64,000 bases of DNA from Adiantum capillus-veneris (GCA_014529385.2 CM043954.1:99951747-100015746), one strand, 5' to 3'. Positions 12,179 through 24,322 are shown, counted from the first letter of the stretch. The notes: generated by a model not told the origin, from the letters alone. Program-made: numbers and translations.

Positions 12179-13661
12179 ATGGCCCCCAAGAGAACCAGGG
12201 GAAACCCATTGACGGAAGATGAAGATACTAGTAACAAACGCAACAAAGCCAATAACGACCATGAAACAGAGGGCCTAGCCATAGGCCCACAGAGGAGAGT
12301 TTACAGGCACCTGGCCCACAGCAGATGGACGACCAGTCCCAAGTGGTTTTCAATTATGCTACCAATAAGCTTTTAGGATTCAATTTAAGTTAAGCATTGC
12401 ATACGAAGGTTTAAGAAGGAAAACACTGGCTGAAAAAGGAAGGTAACTTCCACGAAACCCACGATCAATGAGTGTAATTAGGAAAGGAATGATTGGGTTA
12501 TTACTGGTTGAAATAGGAAAGAAATGTTTAACCATTCTTAAGACAACTTGTCTCAAGACACCTCTGATTCCTTGGAAATATTTTTACTCCAGGTAATGAG
12601 TAATGATGGAGATACCATCATGGAGGAGTCGGTTACCTCTGCACGTGTGGAGTTTTTACCCCGTGCTTGTTTATGTTTATGGATAGTACTTTTAAGTTTA
12701 TCCTAGAGGAACCGCCCGGTTGTATGGGCAACTGGTTTTTGGCGTATGGGCGCCCGGACTTTGGGTGAAGACTTTTTCCACCCCGGTTATATAAATAAGG
12801 AATGGGTGTCGTTTTCACCCTTGTATAGGTGGTCTTGAGACAAGTTAGTACTGGTCAGTGATACTTTAAAATGACAGTACCTTGTCTTAAGTATAAAGAT
12901 GTCTGTTTTCTGAAAGAATGCTTTCAATGCTGTCTTCAAGGAATTACTGTGATGGAACATTAAAAGAAACCATTATTTTAAATATTAAAACAATGTAATT
13001 ATAAAAAAAAAAAAAAAAATCATGTGTGAGTGCGGGTGGTAAGTGGGGATTGACTCAGGTTGTCAATCATGGACGGGTGGACCTGATTAGTCAGGTAACT
13101 ATCCATTCCCGCGCACTAAAACGTGTAGAAACTTCACTTGGATGAGGAATCCACCAACGGCTGCGCCCTCACATATGTTAGAGGGAAAAAAGCGTTGGTT
13201 AAGGAGACCTTAATCTAAAGGATGAAGATTTAGGGCCGGAAATGTTGTTTTGGGTCCCGTTTCCATTGCGAGACAGGACTAGGTCTCTTCTAGGGCTATA
13301 AACCTAAACCATTGCCAATGGTAAGGGGGAATTCCCTGGAATTTTTCTTGTTAAGGACTTCGACTTTAGTAGGCCTAGAGACCTGTCAACGGTTCCATCC
13401 CGCTTTTGGGTGTCGGCGGGTTTGGAGACCTTACAACTAGAGTATGACAAGCATGCTATGTTTTGCAATAAACAACCAATTGCGCATCTGCCTACTGAAG
13501 AAATGTCTCTTGTGTCTGTGGAGGTGGAGACAAATGTACTGTCGACAAACGAACCTGTAGGACTAGGTTGCAAAAGACCAAGGCAAGAAGAAGACGATAA
13601 CACACAGCAGGAAAAAAGGCCAGAATATTTAGTAACTTTTCCTGACAAAGATGGAGAATAG
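12179..13661 (+). CDS. Possible unrecognised gene (two coding pieces)
   Basis: An ATG in strong context at 12,179 gives a basic, charged N-terminus (MAPKRTRGNPLTEDEDTSNK). A neighbouring frame reads PGPQQMDDQSQVVFNYATNK, suggesting a one-base indel near 12,290. A second coding-like piece, 13,410-13,661 on the same strand, ends KRPRQEEDDNTQQEKRP with a stop. Whether the two belong to one spliced gene cannot be decided from the sequence. No family is recognised. Both pieces lie between the tandem array and the candidate transposase gene, which runs the other way. Confidence 0.3.
12377..13409. other. Intervening DNA with a poly(A) run
   Basis: A run of A (about 13,003-13,019) follows AT-rich DNA. 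Two inverted fragments of AGACAACTTGTCTCAAGACA type occur near 12,540 and 12,830. I see no gene. The A-run could mark the 3' end of a small retroposon, but no target duplication is visible to me. Confidence 0.3.
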
Positions 13662-13810
13662 AGAAGCTCCAGTGTATATTTACAATGCCAAAAAATAGTA
13701 CATTTTCTATCAAAACAATGTGTACATTATGTTTCTCACTTTTGTGACTGGTTGTCTTCTCTTCGCACAAAAAATTATATTGTGTTACAATGCGCTATCT
13801 TTAGGAAGTC

Positions 13811-16680
13811 TCAAACAACTTGGGTTGGAGTTGTCCAAGTTTTTCCAATGCGTTCTTTTTGAAGTCGCCACTCTACATGACGCGATGCCGCAGAAGATGC
13901 CTCCCATATTTCCTTCTTCCATTGTTTGCTTGCTAATCTCATTGCTTGGCCAATCTGACTGTCTTTGACACATTCCTTTTGGTGTGCTCTATGCATAAGT
14001 TTTCGATAAGTCCATTGATGTAGTTCCTCCAAACTGTTGGCTTTGTTTGCACCACCTCCGTGATGAGTGTGGCTGAAATAGCCAGTACGAGCTTGGTAGT
14101 GAGTTTTCTCCATACCTTGTGTAGACCATATAGCCAAGCTACCATACTGCCTAGCAAACCAAGGCATGTGGTTGCATATGATATGCTACAAAAAAGACGA
14201 GCCTATTTTTTATATGTAAATATATAATCACAATTTTATTAAATAAAGTAATATACCATGTAATGAGTTATGTGTTGACTTATCCATGCAGCTATGAAAG
14301 ACCTGTGGAAGGTCTCCAGAGCGTCTTGGAACAATGTATAGTCAGTATCTCTCTAAGTAATGAGCTCACAAAACTTGAATATGGAATCCAAACTTTTCCA
14401 CACGTTCGCTTTGCGAGTCCTTGCTGCACCATTGTCTACGTGGTCAACCACTGCATTGTGCAGGTTTCTCCACCAGTTGTATCTCAATGTCAACCTTTCT
14501 TGAGCACTTTGGCTTTTGCATTGTCTTCCACTTGTTGGCATCGACAAGAAGAGACGGGCTTTCACACCGCCAATAGACAACTTCTTTGGCACATCTCGAC
14601 CATTCTTAGACCTCTTCTCGTCCTGCTCTATTTTCACATGTCCTCCATGCAAGCCCATGTCTTAGAAATTGTTTCCAATGATAATATAGCCCTTTGTTTT
14701 GCTGATGCTGACCGAGTGGTCCAAGAAAAACAAATGTATAGAAACATAAGTTTCTCAATGATTCATCAGAGTGCATGCATCGTGCAAATATGTACTCTGG
14801 ATAGTGGAATATCCAACACTGGGCGGAAGTTAAGGTCCTGCAAGTTCCTGTCCGGTGCTCTCCTCCAATTTCTTTTGTCAAGACCAATGACTCCTCCCAT
14901 GAAATACAAACAAGGGCTTTTACTTGTTGCTCCTTTTGAGATGTTTTACATACACTTTCGGGTTTTGAGATCTCCAGCCATATGCCACTCTACTGTGTAT
15001 GAACCCATGCCTAATACATCGAGTGTCTTTCCATTTCTCTATTCACTTATGACTTCAGGAATACTTGTTTGATGGAAAACCCAGTTAAGAATATCGAAAT
15101 TCTCTACAGGCACCTGAAATGGGAAAACCAAACCAATCAAATGAAACATGTCTAACCATTTTTTTAAGCAAAAACTTGTTGATATCAAACCTTGAATGTG
15201 GCTAATAAGAAAATATTGTTTTTGGATTGCACGCTAAAGTTTCTAGGGTCGTCTGAAACAATGCTTTCATCTAATGCTCTATTCATAAGTGTTATTGTGA
15301 CACGCTCAACCTTTGTCTCTTTCACTAGCTCGCACTCATCCAGTTTAAGCACAAACTTCAAAACTCCATTGCATTACTCTTGAGAAACTTCAAACAATTG
15401 AACAATATTTTTCTGCAAAGCTACTAAATCATAAAATATATTATTGTATTTGTCATAGACCACTTCCTCTGCTGATGGCGAACTCTACATTGCTTCAATG
15501 TGAAAAGGAGTGCCCAATGCCCGAAGCACTTCCTGTTTGACCTCCAGTCTTGTCTTTCTATGGGAGAAAGGATTTGGCAGCAACTGTGCTTGAGATTGAA
15601 GTTCTTACTTTGTTGCTGCATAGTTCTGTAAATAAACAAAAAATTAAGTAAATGGACTATTTCCAAGTTTTCAAATGCTACACATATCCAATATACCTAA
15701 AAATTGCAGACATTTGATTTGACATATGAAGACAATTGATTCAAACACCGGACATACCTAAAAATTGCAGAATAACCTTTGTTGGATATTCCGACTTCAT
15801 CCAGAATTGACTGAACATCACGTGTTTGGAGTTGATTTTGTTTCAAAAGAGTGTCAAGTTGCTTAGCAACAATCTTGCAGTAGCGCTTATCATCCAAAAG
15901 TCCGGCGACATCTTTGCATTTTAGTATGCGACCATAAGGAATTGAAGAAGTTGGTGTGTTGCTGTCAATATTTGATTGAGGATGTAGCAACGATCTAAGC
16001 ATAAATATGAAAAGTAAGATATAAAACTACAAATGTAAAGATGAATTAAACCTGCTTGAATGATAATCTTACTTGATTGCTTTAACCCTCTTCTTCAAAC
16101 CCCCAGAACCAACCTTCAGCTGTTCAATGTCTCGTAAGCGTTGTTCTCTTAACCGAGGACCCAAGACAGTATTTTTTTCTCTGAGATCCTGCGTGAGCTG
16201 CGTGATTCTTTCGTCCTTGCCTTTCAGTTGCTGAGCGCACTCTATCACAGTTTGCTTCAAGAAAAAGTTTTCTTTGTGTGCAAGGTCTCTCTCAAGCTTA
16301 AGAATATCACTTCTGGCCACCAAATGCTTGGTGTAGCCATATAAACCAGAATAACCGTCTCCTACATAGTTTAGCAATGACGTTATGTTTCTGAACGGTG
16401 GAGTTGAGTTGGTGATAGGATGCTCAGGATATATCCTGCCATCCACCCAAAGATCGACGCTTTTTTTACCTTGAAATCTGAAGTTCTCTTTTGAATCTTC
16501 GGAAAGGATGCCTCGCTTATTCTTCTTGTGGAGGGGCTTGTATTCTTTGACAGTTCGATATGCATATGATACATATCGTTTTGAATCCTCATATGAGTTC
16601 TGTGTGAAGATGATAATGACATTGAGACGACTTGGTGAATGAGAAAGCTCAAAAGAGAGGAGAGTGCAAGAGTGGAGCAA
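13811..16680 (-). CDS. Candidate transposase of the TIR element (multi-exon, decayed)
   Basis: Exons read downwards. 16,680-16,072 encodes a region with a coiled coil (DILKLERDLAHKENFFLKQT) and ends at a GTAAG donor. About 15,990-15,760 gives CKDVAGLLDDKRYCKIVAKQ and DEVGISNKGYSAIFR, then a GTATGT donor. 15,630-15,180 reads KYNNIFYDLVALQKNIVQLF and VERVTITLMNRALDESI. 15,110-14,700 carries GDLKTRKCM and KGATSKSPC. 14,660-14,260 holds LRYNWWRNLHNAVVDHVDN. 14,167-13,811 reads GMEKTHYQARTGYFSHTHHG. The 'GD.K...GA.S...C' and 'GMEK.H..AR..YF..T' blocks recall large uncharacterised transposon proteins of animals and algae, hence the transposase guess. I cannot assign catalytic residues. Several in-frame stops fit C-to-T decay. 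Confidence 0.5.
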
Positions 16681-17000
16681 ATGGAAGAGAGCTCAAGGGA
16701 AGAGACTGCGCGCAGGCGGAAAGCAAGAGAGACACGAAACTGAGGAGAATAATAACATTCAATGCACCTCGTTGAACGCCAAATCTTAGTTTTGAAAAAT
16801 CCAAAAGATTGAGATAATCGACGTTCAATTCGGAGCCGTCGTATGTTATCATTGTCTGAACACTTTTTAAGAGTTTTAATAAACGTACCCCCCAAATCTG
16901 ATATCCGAGTTTTTTTGAAAGTGAATATCAAAAATGAAATTAGGGACTTTTTATTATCTCTCTCTAAGCTGACCTGGCATTTCTTACAAGGCCCATTTTC

Positions 17001-17021
17001 GAGTCCAAACTTTTCTTAATG
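17001..17021 (-). repeat. Right terminal inverted repeat
   Basis: Read on the minus strand it begins CATTAAGAAAAGTTTGG and pairs with 3,190-3,210. Immediately outside, GTGCTTCCATGAG resumes the RNase H sequence of G1. Confidence 0.85.
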
Positions 17022-20000
17022 GTGCTTCCATGAGTCTAAAGCATGTAGAACTGCGAGGAGTTCCTTTGCATATATGCCTAGAGCTTGCTCAAGAGGGTTG
17101 ATCCTTCTACTTTCATAAGCTATGGTGTGCCCTTCTTGGAGCAAAAAACCTCCAAGGCAATCACCACAAGCATCACATTGGACCTCAAATGGCTTTGAGA
17201 GATCTGGTAGTGTAAGCACAGGTTGAGAGATAAGCTTTTTGAAAGCATTGCTCTCCTTGGCAAACCATGTTTACCTAACATTTTTCTTTGTTAGGTCATG
17301 TAATGGTCCTGCTATTAGTGAGAACTTTTATATAAAGCGTCTATGGTATGTACACATACCTATAAAGCTTCTTAGTTCATGAAGATTCCTTGGTTAGGCC
17401 ATCCTTTTATTACCTCTAATTTTGATGGATCCATTTGGATGCCATCTTGAGAGAAAATGTGACCTGAATACTGAATCTCTTGTAAGAAAACTTCACCTTT
17501 CTTTCGATTAACATAAAGTTTATTCTCTCTTAGAACTTGAAATATTACCCCGAGGTGTTGGTTGTGTTTCTCTAATGAATTAGAGTAGATGATGATATCA
17601 TCAAAGAACACTCCAGTAATGATTCGGTGAGGCCTGAATAGATTCTCCATCAAGCGGTTGGATGTGGTAGGTGCATTGGTCAAGCCAAAAGGCATGACAA
17701 TGTATTTGTAAAGACCAAACGTAGTGCAAAATGTGGTCTTTACAATGTCTTGATCAACTATCCTTATTTGATGATAGACACTATTTAGATCAATCCTACT
17801 CAAGTAGGTGGACCCTTGTAGCTTATCAAATAGGTCTTCTACCCGTGGAACGGGAAACCTATTCTTGATAGTGATCCTATTTAGTGCTCTATAGTCAACA
17901 CACATACAATATGTGCCATCTTTCTTTTGCACTTATAGTACAAGAGAACAAAATGGAGAGGAGCTGGGCCTAGCCATGCTCTTCTCAACTAACTCATGCA
18001 CTTGCTGCATAATCTCCCCTTGTTGAGCTTGAGAAACTTTATAAGGAGGTTTATTAGGTGGTGAACTTCTTGGAAGAAGTTCAATTGCATGGTCATCATT
18101 GCCTCGTTTAGGAGGTAACTCACAAGGGATGTCATCAGAAAAGACATCTTGAAACCCCTTGAGAAAATTGGATAACTCTAATTCCTTGTGAGTGTGTTTA
18201 TTTTCTTTTGTTAAAACGTTATTTTCATTTTGAGAATCTTAACAAAAATCATGTACATGGAAATAGAGCTCTTTACTGAGTTATGGAAAGCTTGTGTATG
18301 TACAATGGCTATGGTCTTACCCATTTTCTTGGCATCTATGTACATATCTTTTTCCCTGAACCTAAAGTAGATTCTTCTTTCAGGGAATTTAACATTGGCA
18401 GCCATGCGATCAAACCATGGTGCCCCTAGGATTACATCCTCATGCTTGAGAGGAGAGATAAAGAAGTCCTCTTTGTCCACATATCTTTGAACATGGAGCC
18501 TTAATTTCCCGATTAAGGGAGTGACTGAAGCTTCTTGCCCCTTGAAAGCACCGTCTGCGGGTAGGACATCTCCCATCTTGTAAGCTTGTATGCCTAGCTT
18601 GGTGGCCAACTCTGTGGATATGAAATTGTGAGTAGAACCAGGGTCAAAAATAATAAAAGCATCATGTTCTCTTACCTTTCCCCAAGCATGGCATAGAGGA
18701 GATCCTTTGTGTGAGTTTCCTCCTCTTGGATTTCAATCAAAGTAGCTCTAGGAGGCTCATGGCGGGTGTTCTTTTAGGGACAAGCGAGGTATGCATGCCC
18801 TTGCTCGTTGCACTTGAAACAATGATTATCCTTGCGATAATGCTCAAGATCTTCAGGAGAGAGTTTTTTTTTGCCTTTGTAAACTCCCTTCTCCTTAGCT
18901 TTGTTGGAATTACCGTTAGGAGTCTTTTGGACATTGTCCTTCCCCTTAGGCTCAAATTGGAACCCTTGTTTTGCGTGGGCTTAGAATTTCTCTTAGCCCC
19001 TGTTTGGAAATTGATTTGAGAAGCCACCATAGTATGGTGTATAACCTCCGATATGGTGCGTGGCCTTTGGGAGTTAATATACTCCACCATTTCTTTAGTT
19101 AAGACCGCACAAAATTGTTGCTTTTGCTCTCCAAAATCCAACTGTTTGAAGACCGTGGCTTTGAGTTGTAGGTCCCAAAACTTGTCTACATATTTGTGAA
19201 TGGATTCATAGGGGGGGGAGCTTCAAGCTTTACCATTCGGTGAGTACTTTGTCTTTGGCATCGATGGCCAAAAACTGCTTCATGATGGAAGCTCTTAAAG
19301 CTCTCCATGTTTATGGAGCTTCACCATTGGCCTGTAGGCTAGACCACCATTGTATGGTGGACTTCCTGAAATTGCATAGCTACATGGTGTAGCTTAGAGG
19401 ATTCCGTAAAGCCCTCATCTCCAAACACCACATCGAACTATTGGATAAAGGCCAAGACTCTGTTCGTAGCACCAAAGGTGCCATCGTAGGTAAGGAAAGA
19501 GATGCTCTACCCTCCCTCCTTGAACTTCTTGAGCTTGGATGACCTCTTCCATGCGGCATAGGATTTCCTATGGAATCTTCTTTTTGATGGTTCAAAGATT
19601 GCATCATCACTTTCTTCAGAAGATGAAGCATTTGAGGACAATGGAGAAGAGGGTGACCTCTTTCTCGTCTTTTTCTTCCCTTGATCTTCTTTGACTTCAC
19701 CACCGTCACTTTCATAAGAGGAGGAGGAAGAAGATGGAGAAGAGGGTGTCCTCTTTCTTTCCTTTCTCTTCTCTTTCTTTTTCTTTGAATTATGGTGTGG
19801 AGAAGCATGCGATGATCTTCTCCGTTTTGGAGGTGATGGACAGCGTTTAGCCCACCGTCTTTGTGGATCCATCTCCGCAGAGGTGGCAGGAGACTCACTT
19901 CTTTCTCGTTCCTTCGGTGGAGGCTCTTTAATTCTCCTTTCGGAAGGAGATTCATCATCAAGAAGAAAATTTTTGAGCCCTTCGTATGGATCCTCTTCTT

Positions 20001-20679
20001 CTTCTTGAATCGAAGAGAGGCCTCTTTTGGAAGTCTCACAAGGAGGCTTCCTAGGTACTCTCTCATCATGGTGGGGAGTTTGGAGAATCCCATGAGCACA
20101 AAGCTACCGTTGCACTTCACTTTGGAGGGATGGATTACCCATGGCTTGTTTAAGCCTAGAAACAAGATAGTTAACAAGCATCAGGGCATCATTAGTAGCC
20201 TTCTCATTAGCAAAATCAAAGTTATCAACATTAATTTCACTCTCTTTACTATTGTCAACCATTCTAACAACTTTTAGGTGTAAACTTTTTAGGTGTACTT
20301 TGGCACTTCAAGCCCTAGTTGCTACTCCTCTTTACCCCTTTAGAAAAAGCACTCAAGCTACTGTACCTGTGGCTCGAATACCATTAATTGCAAGGAATAG
20401 AAGAGAGGGTCGTTCAACATCAAAACAGCATCGGCTCCTATCAAGCTTCTAATAGCTCAATAGTGGTTAAGCCATAGGCAATCCCCGTAGGACTCCAATA
20501 TTAAGACCATAGATCTCGACGGTGATGCCCCGTTATCTACACGAAGGCAGGCACATTGCAAGGCTGAAAAATCCCTATTCTACTGAGTCACATGCAATTA
20601 ATAATTCCAGCCATTTATAGCTAGCTTGAGGACCTCCCTTCTTGAGCAAGAAAAGCGAAACGTTGAGCTCTAATACCAA
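17022..20679 (-). pseudogene. G1 gag, protease, reverse transcriptase and RNase H start
   Basis: Minus strand. Gag spans about 20,177-18,700, with an acidic/Ser-rich, Lys-rich linker (19,872-19,507) and a CCHC zinc knuckle, CFKCNEQGHAYLAC, near 18,800. The protease has DPGSTHNFIS near 18,640 and ILGAPWFDRM (18,609-18,211). RT at 17,932-17,372 contains [30 protein letters not shown] and the catalytic FFDDIIIY. RNase H begins at 17,219-17,016 (VQCDACGDCLGG). Stops and frame changes break gag and pol. A primer-binding site, TTGGTATTAGAGCTC, lies at about 20,665-20,679 next to the 5' LTR and resembles the initiator-Met tRNA primer site of plant elements. Confidence 0.85.
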
Positions 20680-21887
20680 TGTACATTTAATGGCCTAGAA
20701 ACGTTTATGTGGTGGAAAATAGCATGAACATAGTGAGCATTTCATTAGAATAGATTCCTAATGAGAATAGCAAGAGTGCTTGGGTGGAGAGAGCAACAAA
20801 AAGTATAACACCTAGTTAGATAGCATGAACAATACCTAAAAAGCAAGAGAAATTAAGCAATTGACAACAATTTGGGGACTGGATTTGCATGGAGCTAGTC
20901 CCCCCTCAAAAAGGCTTTGTATTATGGTTTCTCCTATCAAGAGAGACATTTTACAATACAATTCTTTGTGTTCCCTCAATACTAGCTAGTGCAATGAAGA
21001 TGGTAACTTCAAGCACTAAGCAAGACACTTATCAAACACAACATCAATTCCCTCACTGTCTCAGACCCAAGACCTCACACACCTTCAAAGATGGTGAGAG
21101 TTATTGGGGTATGAGAGTAGATTGAGAGGAAGAAGGAGTAGTCTTACGAGAAAGATGTACATCTCCTCACATAATCACTCATATTAGCATAGCTTAGCTT
21201 AGTAATTAGCATGGTAGAGGATATGAGCATGCATTGAAGCTTGGCTCTTGGTTGGATTTTCATCACAAAGCCAAGATTTGTTGGTGTAGGCCTCCCTTCT
21301 CACAAGCTTGGAGTAGGTGATAAGCTTTCCATTAAAGCTTGAGAAGGAGAGAGAGAGAGAGAGAGACAGTCTTCTTACTCCACACATGGACTAGTGTGAG
21401 TGTGTATGCAATAATGCCTTGAGAAAATCAGCCCCCTCTCTCTCTTGGTTGACGACCCCTCTTGCTATTGCTCATGCTGCCACCCTATTGCACCTACCCA
21501 GGCTTAGCCAATGGAATTTCAAGAGCATAAGTGATAGCCTTCTGACATGTGTCACCCTTTCCCCTTTTGTGAGAGCTTTAGGTAATTAATTAATGCAACT
21601 AAACTCTCATGTGACCCCTTTGTCTCCTGGCCAATAGGAATCACACAGGATATTGGGCTACTGAATGCTCATTGGACCCCTTGGGAGACTATCCAATAGT
21701 CTTCTAGAAAGCTTAATTCTTATTGGTCCTTTTATTAAGTGTTTTTAAATTAATTAAACTAGATTTACTCTAGCCTAATTCTCATTGGTCCACCTCCAAG
21801 GACATCCAATAAGATTTGAGTACACATTGTGGGCATCTGGGCTAGGGAGCTCACATGTGTCCCACATCCCCTTTGTGTAAAGGTAGC

Positions 21888-21934
<47 letters not shown>

Positions 21935-22569
21935 TTTCTCTCTCATTCCCTACTTCTTGGGCTCACCCCCTCCTATGTAGGACTTGAGAAGACTTTTTGG
22001 GACACACACAAAGCATCCAATTTCCCTAGTGTTTGACCTTTGGACACAACCTTCGAATTTTGGAACCTTAGTATTTTGGAAGTCTTAAAGGGCTGAACCT
22101 TAGGGTCTTTTAAGCCCATTGTTGCACATTGCTCTTTTGCTGATGGTCCCCCCCCTTGGATCCCTACTGTGGCCGGTCTGCCAGCTTAACCATATTCTAG
22201 ATTTTTCTCCTGTGTCACTTTCCCATATTAAATGATCAGTTTAACATGAGAAAATCATTTAGGAGAATTAGATATTAGTTATTATGACATTACCTCTCTC
22301 TTGAAATCATAGTTGTCCTCCACTATGGGGTAGAGAAGATAAAGCATATTCATTAGTCCTTTTTCCTAGTGGGTAGAGGATCCCTATGTTACCCTACCAC
22401 ATCATTCCAGAATGGATGACTAGTCCATTTGGCGCTTGAGAGCCTAAGCTGCTGCAAGCATGTCTGTGCATTAGTCCTATCAATATTCCATAGTAGAGTG
22501 ACAAGCTCTACTTGGTGTTTGTGAAACGTCGTCTCCGCAAACTTGATCTAAGCATGCATACTACTATCA
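20680..22569 (-). repeat. 5' LTR of G1 (complete, about 1,890 bp)
   Basis: In plus orientation it runs TGTACATTTA...CTACTATCA, so it has TG..CA ends. It is bounded on the left by the primer site and on the right by unrelated gene sequence beginning AACACTTTGTCC. It contains GT and GA microsatellites at about 21,890-21,931 and 21,350-21,366. The 3' end of the same LTR family lies at 44,268-46,150 (1,883 bp). Confidence 0.85.
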
Positions 22570-24000
22570 AACACTTTGTCCACAAGAATGACTTTATCTG
22601 CAATTTTGGGCAGCACGGGTCCACCCAAGAAGCGTGATAGTGTCTTTGATGTGTAAGTTGCTATTGTACCCTCTTGTGACATTCCATTGTGAAAAACTAT
22701 TATCGACGACTAGCAAAGCTTTGAAAGGTACTGTGCTAGGGCCGCATCCCTTCCACGATACTCTCGAGTCTGCCATCGAAGGAATTCATCCTTGTCAGCA
22801 ATCCAAGACTGCACATATCATGTCTGACTAAGTCACACACACACACACACACCATGAAGCTCTCATCCTGCAAAAAGAGGTTTTCCTGCAGGTCCACAGA
22901 TGTAGTTGACTCCTAACGTGAATGGTTAAACCAATCCTCCACTTCTTTGTGACTTGTTGATGGTCTTAGGCTTTGTCTTATTGCTTGGAAAATGGCTTCA
23001 TCCGGTAGTGTCTCCTTGTATTTTTCAGCTTTCTCAAAGCAACTTTGGAGGCATTCCATTGGATTGCTGGATGTTTCCATTGCCTCATCATCACTACTAT
23101 CCTTTGAAACAAATCCACTCCTCTCCTCTTGGACTCTGGAAATGATATCCAGGGAGAAGTCCTCCCTTAAATAAAAGATGCTTTGCACATCATGTAAAAA
23201 GATATAGGTCCTGTCTCCAATCCTGAACTCAGGCACAACAGGCAACATCATCTGATCATGCTTCTCGGTAAAGTTACTGACATCTAAGGGTAGTTTGATT
23301 TCTGTTGTTTTCACAGAGAGCATCTTACTTCTTTGAACTTAAGCCAAAGGATTCCTAAATAAGTTTGCACTCTTTTTGGTGCAAAGGGCAAGCTGAATGT
23401 CGGCAAGCAGGTGGTAATTCCCTATACTTCTTCAGTCCCTGTCCTTTTCCACTGCAGTATTTAAATGAATGACAGTCATACTGGGCAGAACAACCCTCCC
23501 TACCTACACCATGAGTTCAAATTGATCTCTGTAGGGCTGCAAGAATTCACTCTGATGAGCTAAAAGGTCTTCAATATCAAATTTTGGGTTAAACATAGAA
23601 TGAACTAGATCATATTTGTCCCCAGCACCACACGATGCTGCAAAGTTGAACAGCCTCTCATCAGTTATAGCTGGATCTTCCAAAGAAGACACATCCTCTT
23701 TGGCTTTACCTTTACTTGCACAAGGACTGCTTGCTGGGAGATCTGCATCATCTGAGAAGTCATATTCCTCTTTCTTGTATTTTTCTTGACAAGTACTGTA
23801 GAGGGTGAGGGACCGTTGGAGGGTGAGGGATACTCTTGGCCTACCGACCTCTCTGAATTATCTTCACAAATTGACTCTTTTTGATCAAATTCCTGACAAA
23901 AGTCAACAGTTCTTTTGGCAAAAATGCTAAGCAATTGAGCCTGTAAAGGTTGGAATCCTGGCACAAGCTCTGGGTCCGATTTTAGTCTCTTCTGCCTACT
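22570..24000 (-). pseudogene. Partner-gene family member (copy 2), cut by G1
   Basis: Minus strand. The N-terminal part (about 23,990-23,760) is in one frame. After a frameshift near 23,770 the frame continues LPASSPCASKGKAKEDVSS and DERLFNFAASCGAGDKYDLV to 23,504. 23,323-22,913 encodes PVVPEFRIGDRTYIFLHDVQ and YLREDFSLDII, matching PTIPIGDLQYVMLNDIM and LREDYCLAIV of the gene at 7,997. A last exon near 22,776-22,594 (ALLVVDNSFSQ..HIKDTITLLGW) corresponds to the 9,049-9,417 exon and ends where the LTR of G1 begins, so G1 inserted in or near the 3' exon. The 5' end runs into (CT)n DNA. Function unknown. No histone-like neighbour is visible on this copy. Confidence 0.65.
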
Positions 24001-24036
24001 GGACCTTAATCATATTCATCAGGAAACAATGCAAGT

Positions 24037-24040
24037 CTTT

Positions 24041-24090
<50 letters not shown>
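24037..24090. repeat. (TC)n microsatellite at the 5' edge of the LINE
   Basis: An uninterrupted TC run. The LINE sequence begins directly after it with a 9-bp stem hairpin (CAAAAAACG CAGC CGTTTTTTG, 24,090-24,111). Confidence 0.9.
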
Positions 24091-24093
<3 letters not shown>

Positions 24094-24322
24094 AAACGCA
24101 GCCGTTTTTTGACCTAGTAGACAGCAGTCCACTCTTTTGATCATAACTTCTTCATCTGAACTCCGATTTGGGTGATCTATAGCCTCAATCGAAGAGCACG
24201 AAGTCCTCTACTCATTGATGTAAAGATAGAAATTTTCAGAGTTATGAAATGAGTTTCTGTAGCAGCATTTTTGAAGTGAACGGGTTCAACAAAATTGATT
24301 CTCATCTCCTATTTTACATACA

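Larger units (their letters stand above)
3190..17021. mobile_element. 13.8 kb TIR DNA transposon carrying a histone-Ulp1 gene
   Basis: The left end (3,190-3,210) and right end (17,001-17,021) are inverted copies beginning CATTAGGAAAAG and CATTAAGAAAAG, identical in 20 of 21 positions. They sit exactly where the RNase H region of G1 is interrupted, as shown by alignment to the uninterrupted G3 copy near 42,560. Only a single G is duplicated for certain at the target, so superfamily assignment from target duplication is not possible. The ends loosely resemble CACTA termini. Contents: an unrecognised plus gene, a divergent H3-Ulp1/partner gene pair, a 152-bp tandem array, and a multi-exon minus gene that may be the transposase. 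Many frames carry in-frame stops, so this copy is probably dead. Confidence 0.8.
455..22569 (-). mobile_element. Ty3/gypsy chromovirus G1, split by a nested DNA transposon
   Basis: The coding strand is minus. Reading from 22,569 downwards one meets the 5' LTR, a primer site, gag with a zinc knuckle, aspartic protease, reverse transcriptase and RNase H. A 13.8 kb foreign insert follows (17,021 to 3,190), then the end of RNase H, integrase, a chromodomain and a truncated 3' LTR. The order PR-RT-RH-IN plus chromodomain defines a Ty3/gypsy chromovirus. Frames are broken by several stops and the two LTRs are visibly diverged, so it is an old inactive copy. A relative, G3, at 41,676-46,150 gives the uninterrupted sequence across the insertion point. 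Confidence 0.88.

Noticed and set aside
12990-13025. SINE ending in poly(A)
   Set aside because: An A-run exists, but I could not find tRNA-like promoter boxes or flanking duplications.
14263-15072. 269-codon plus-strand open frame
   Set aside because: It lies antisense to spliced coding blocks (GDLKTRKCM, LRYNWWRNLHNAVVDHVDN) with better coding character; taken as a shadow.
3181-17030. A 3-bp target duplication making the TIR element a CACTA transposon
   Set aside because: TAG on one side and TGG or GTG on the other do not match cleanly; only one G is certainly duplicated.
21199-21387. Short minus-strand ORF within the G1 LTR
   Set aside because: Lies in LTR DNA with a GA microsatellite; the related LTR at 44,268-46,150 does not conserve it as a gene.
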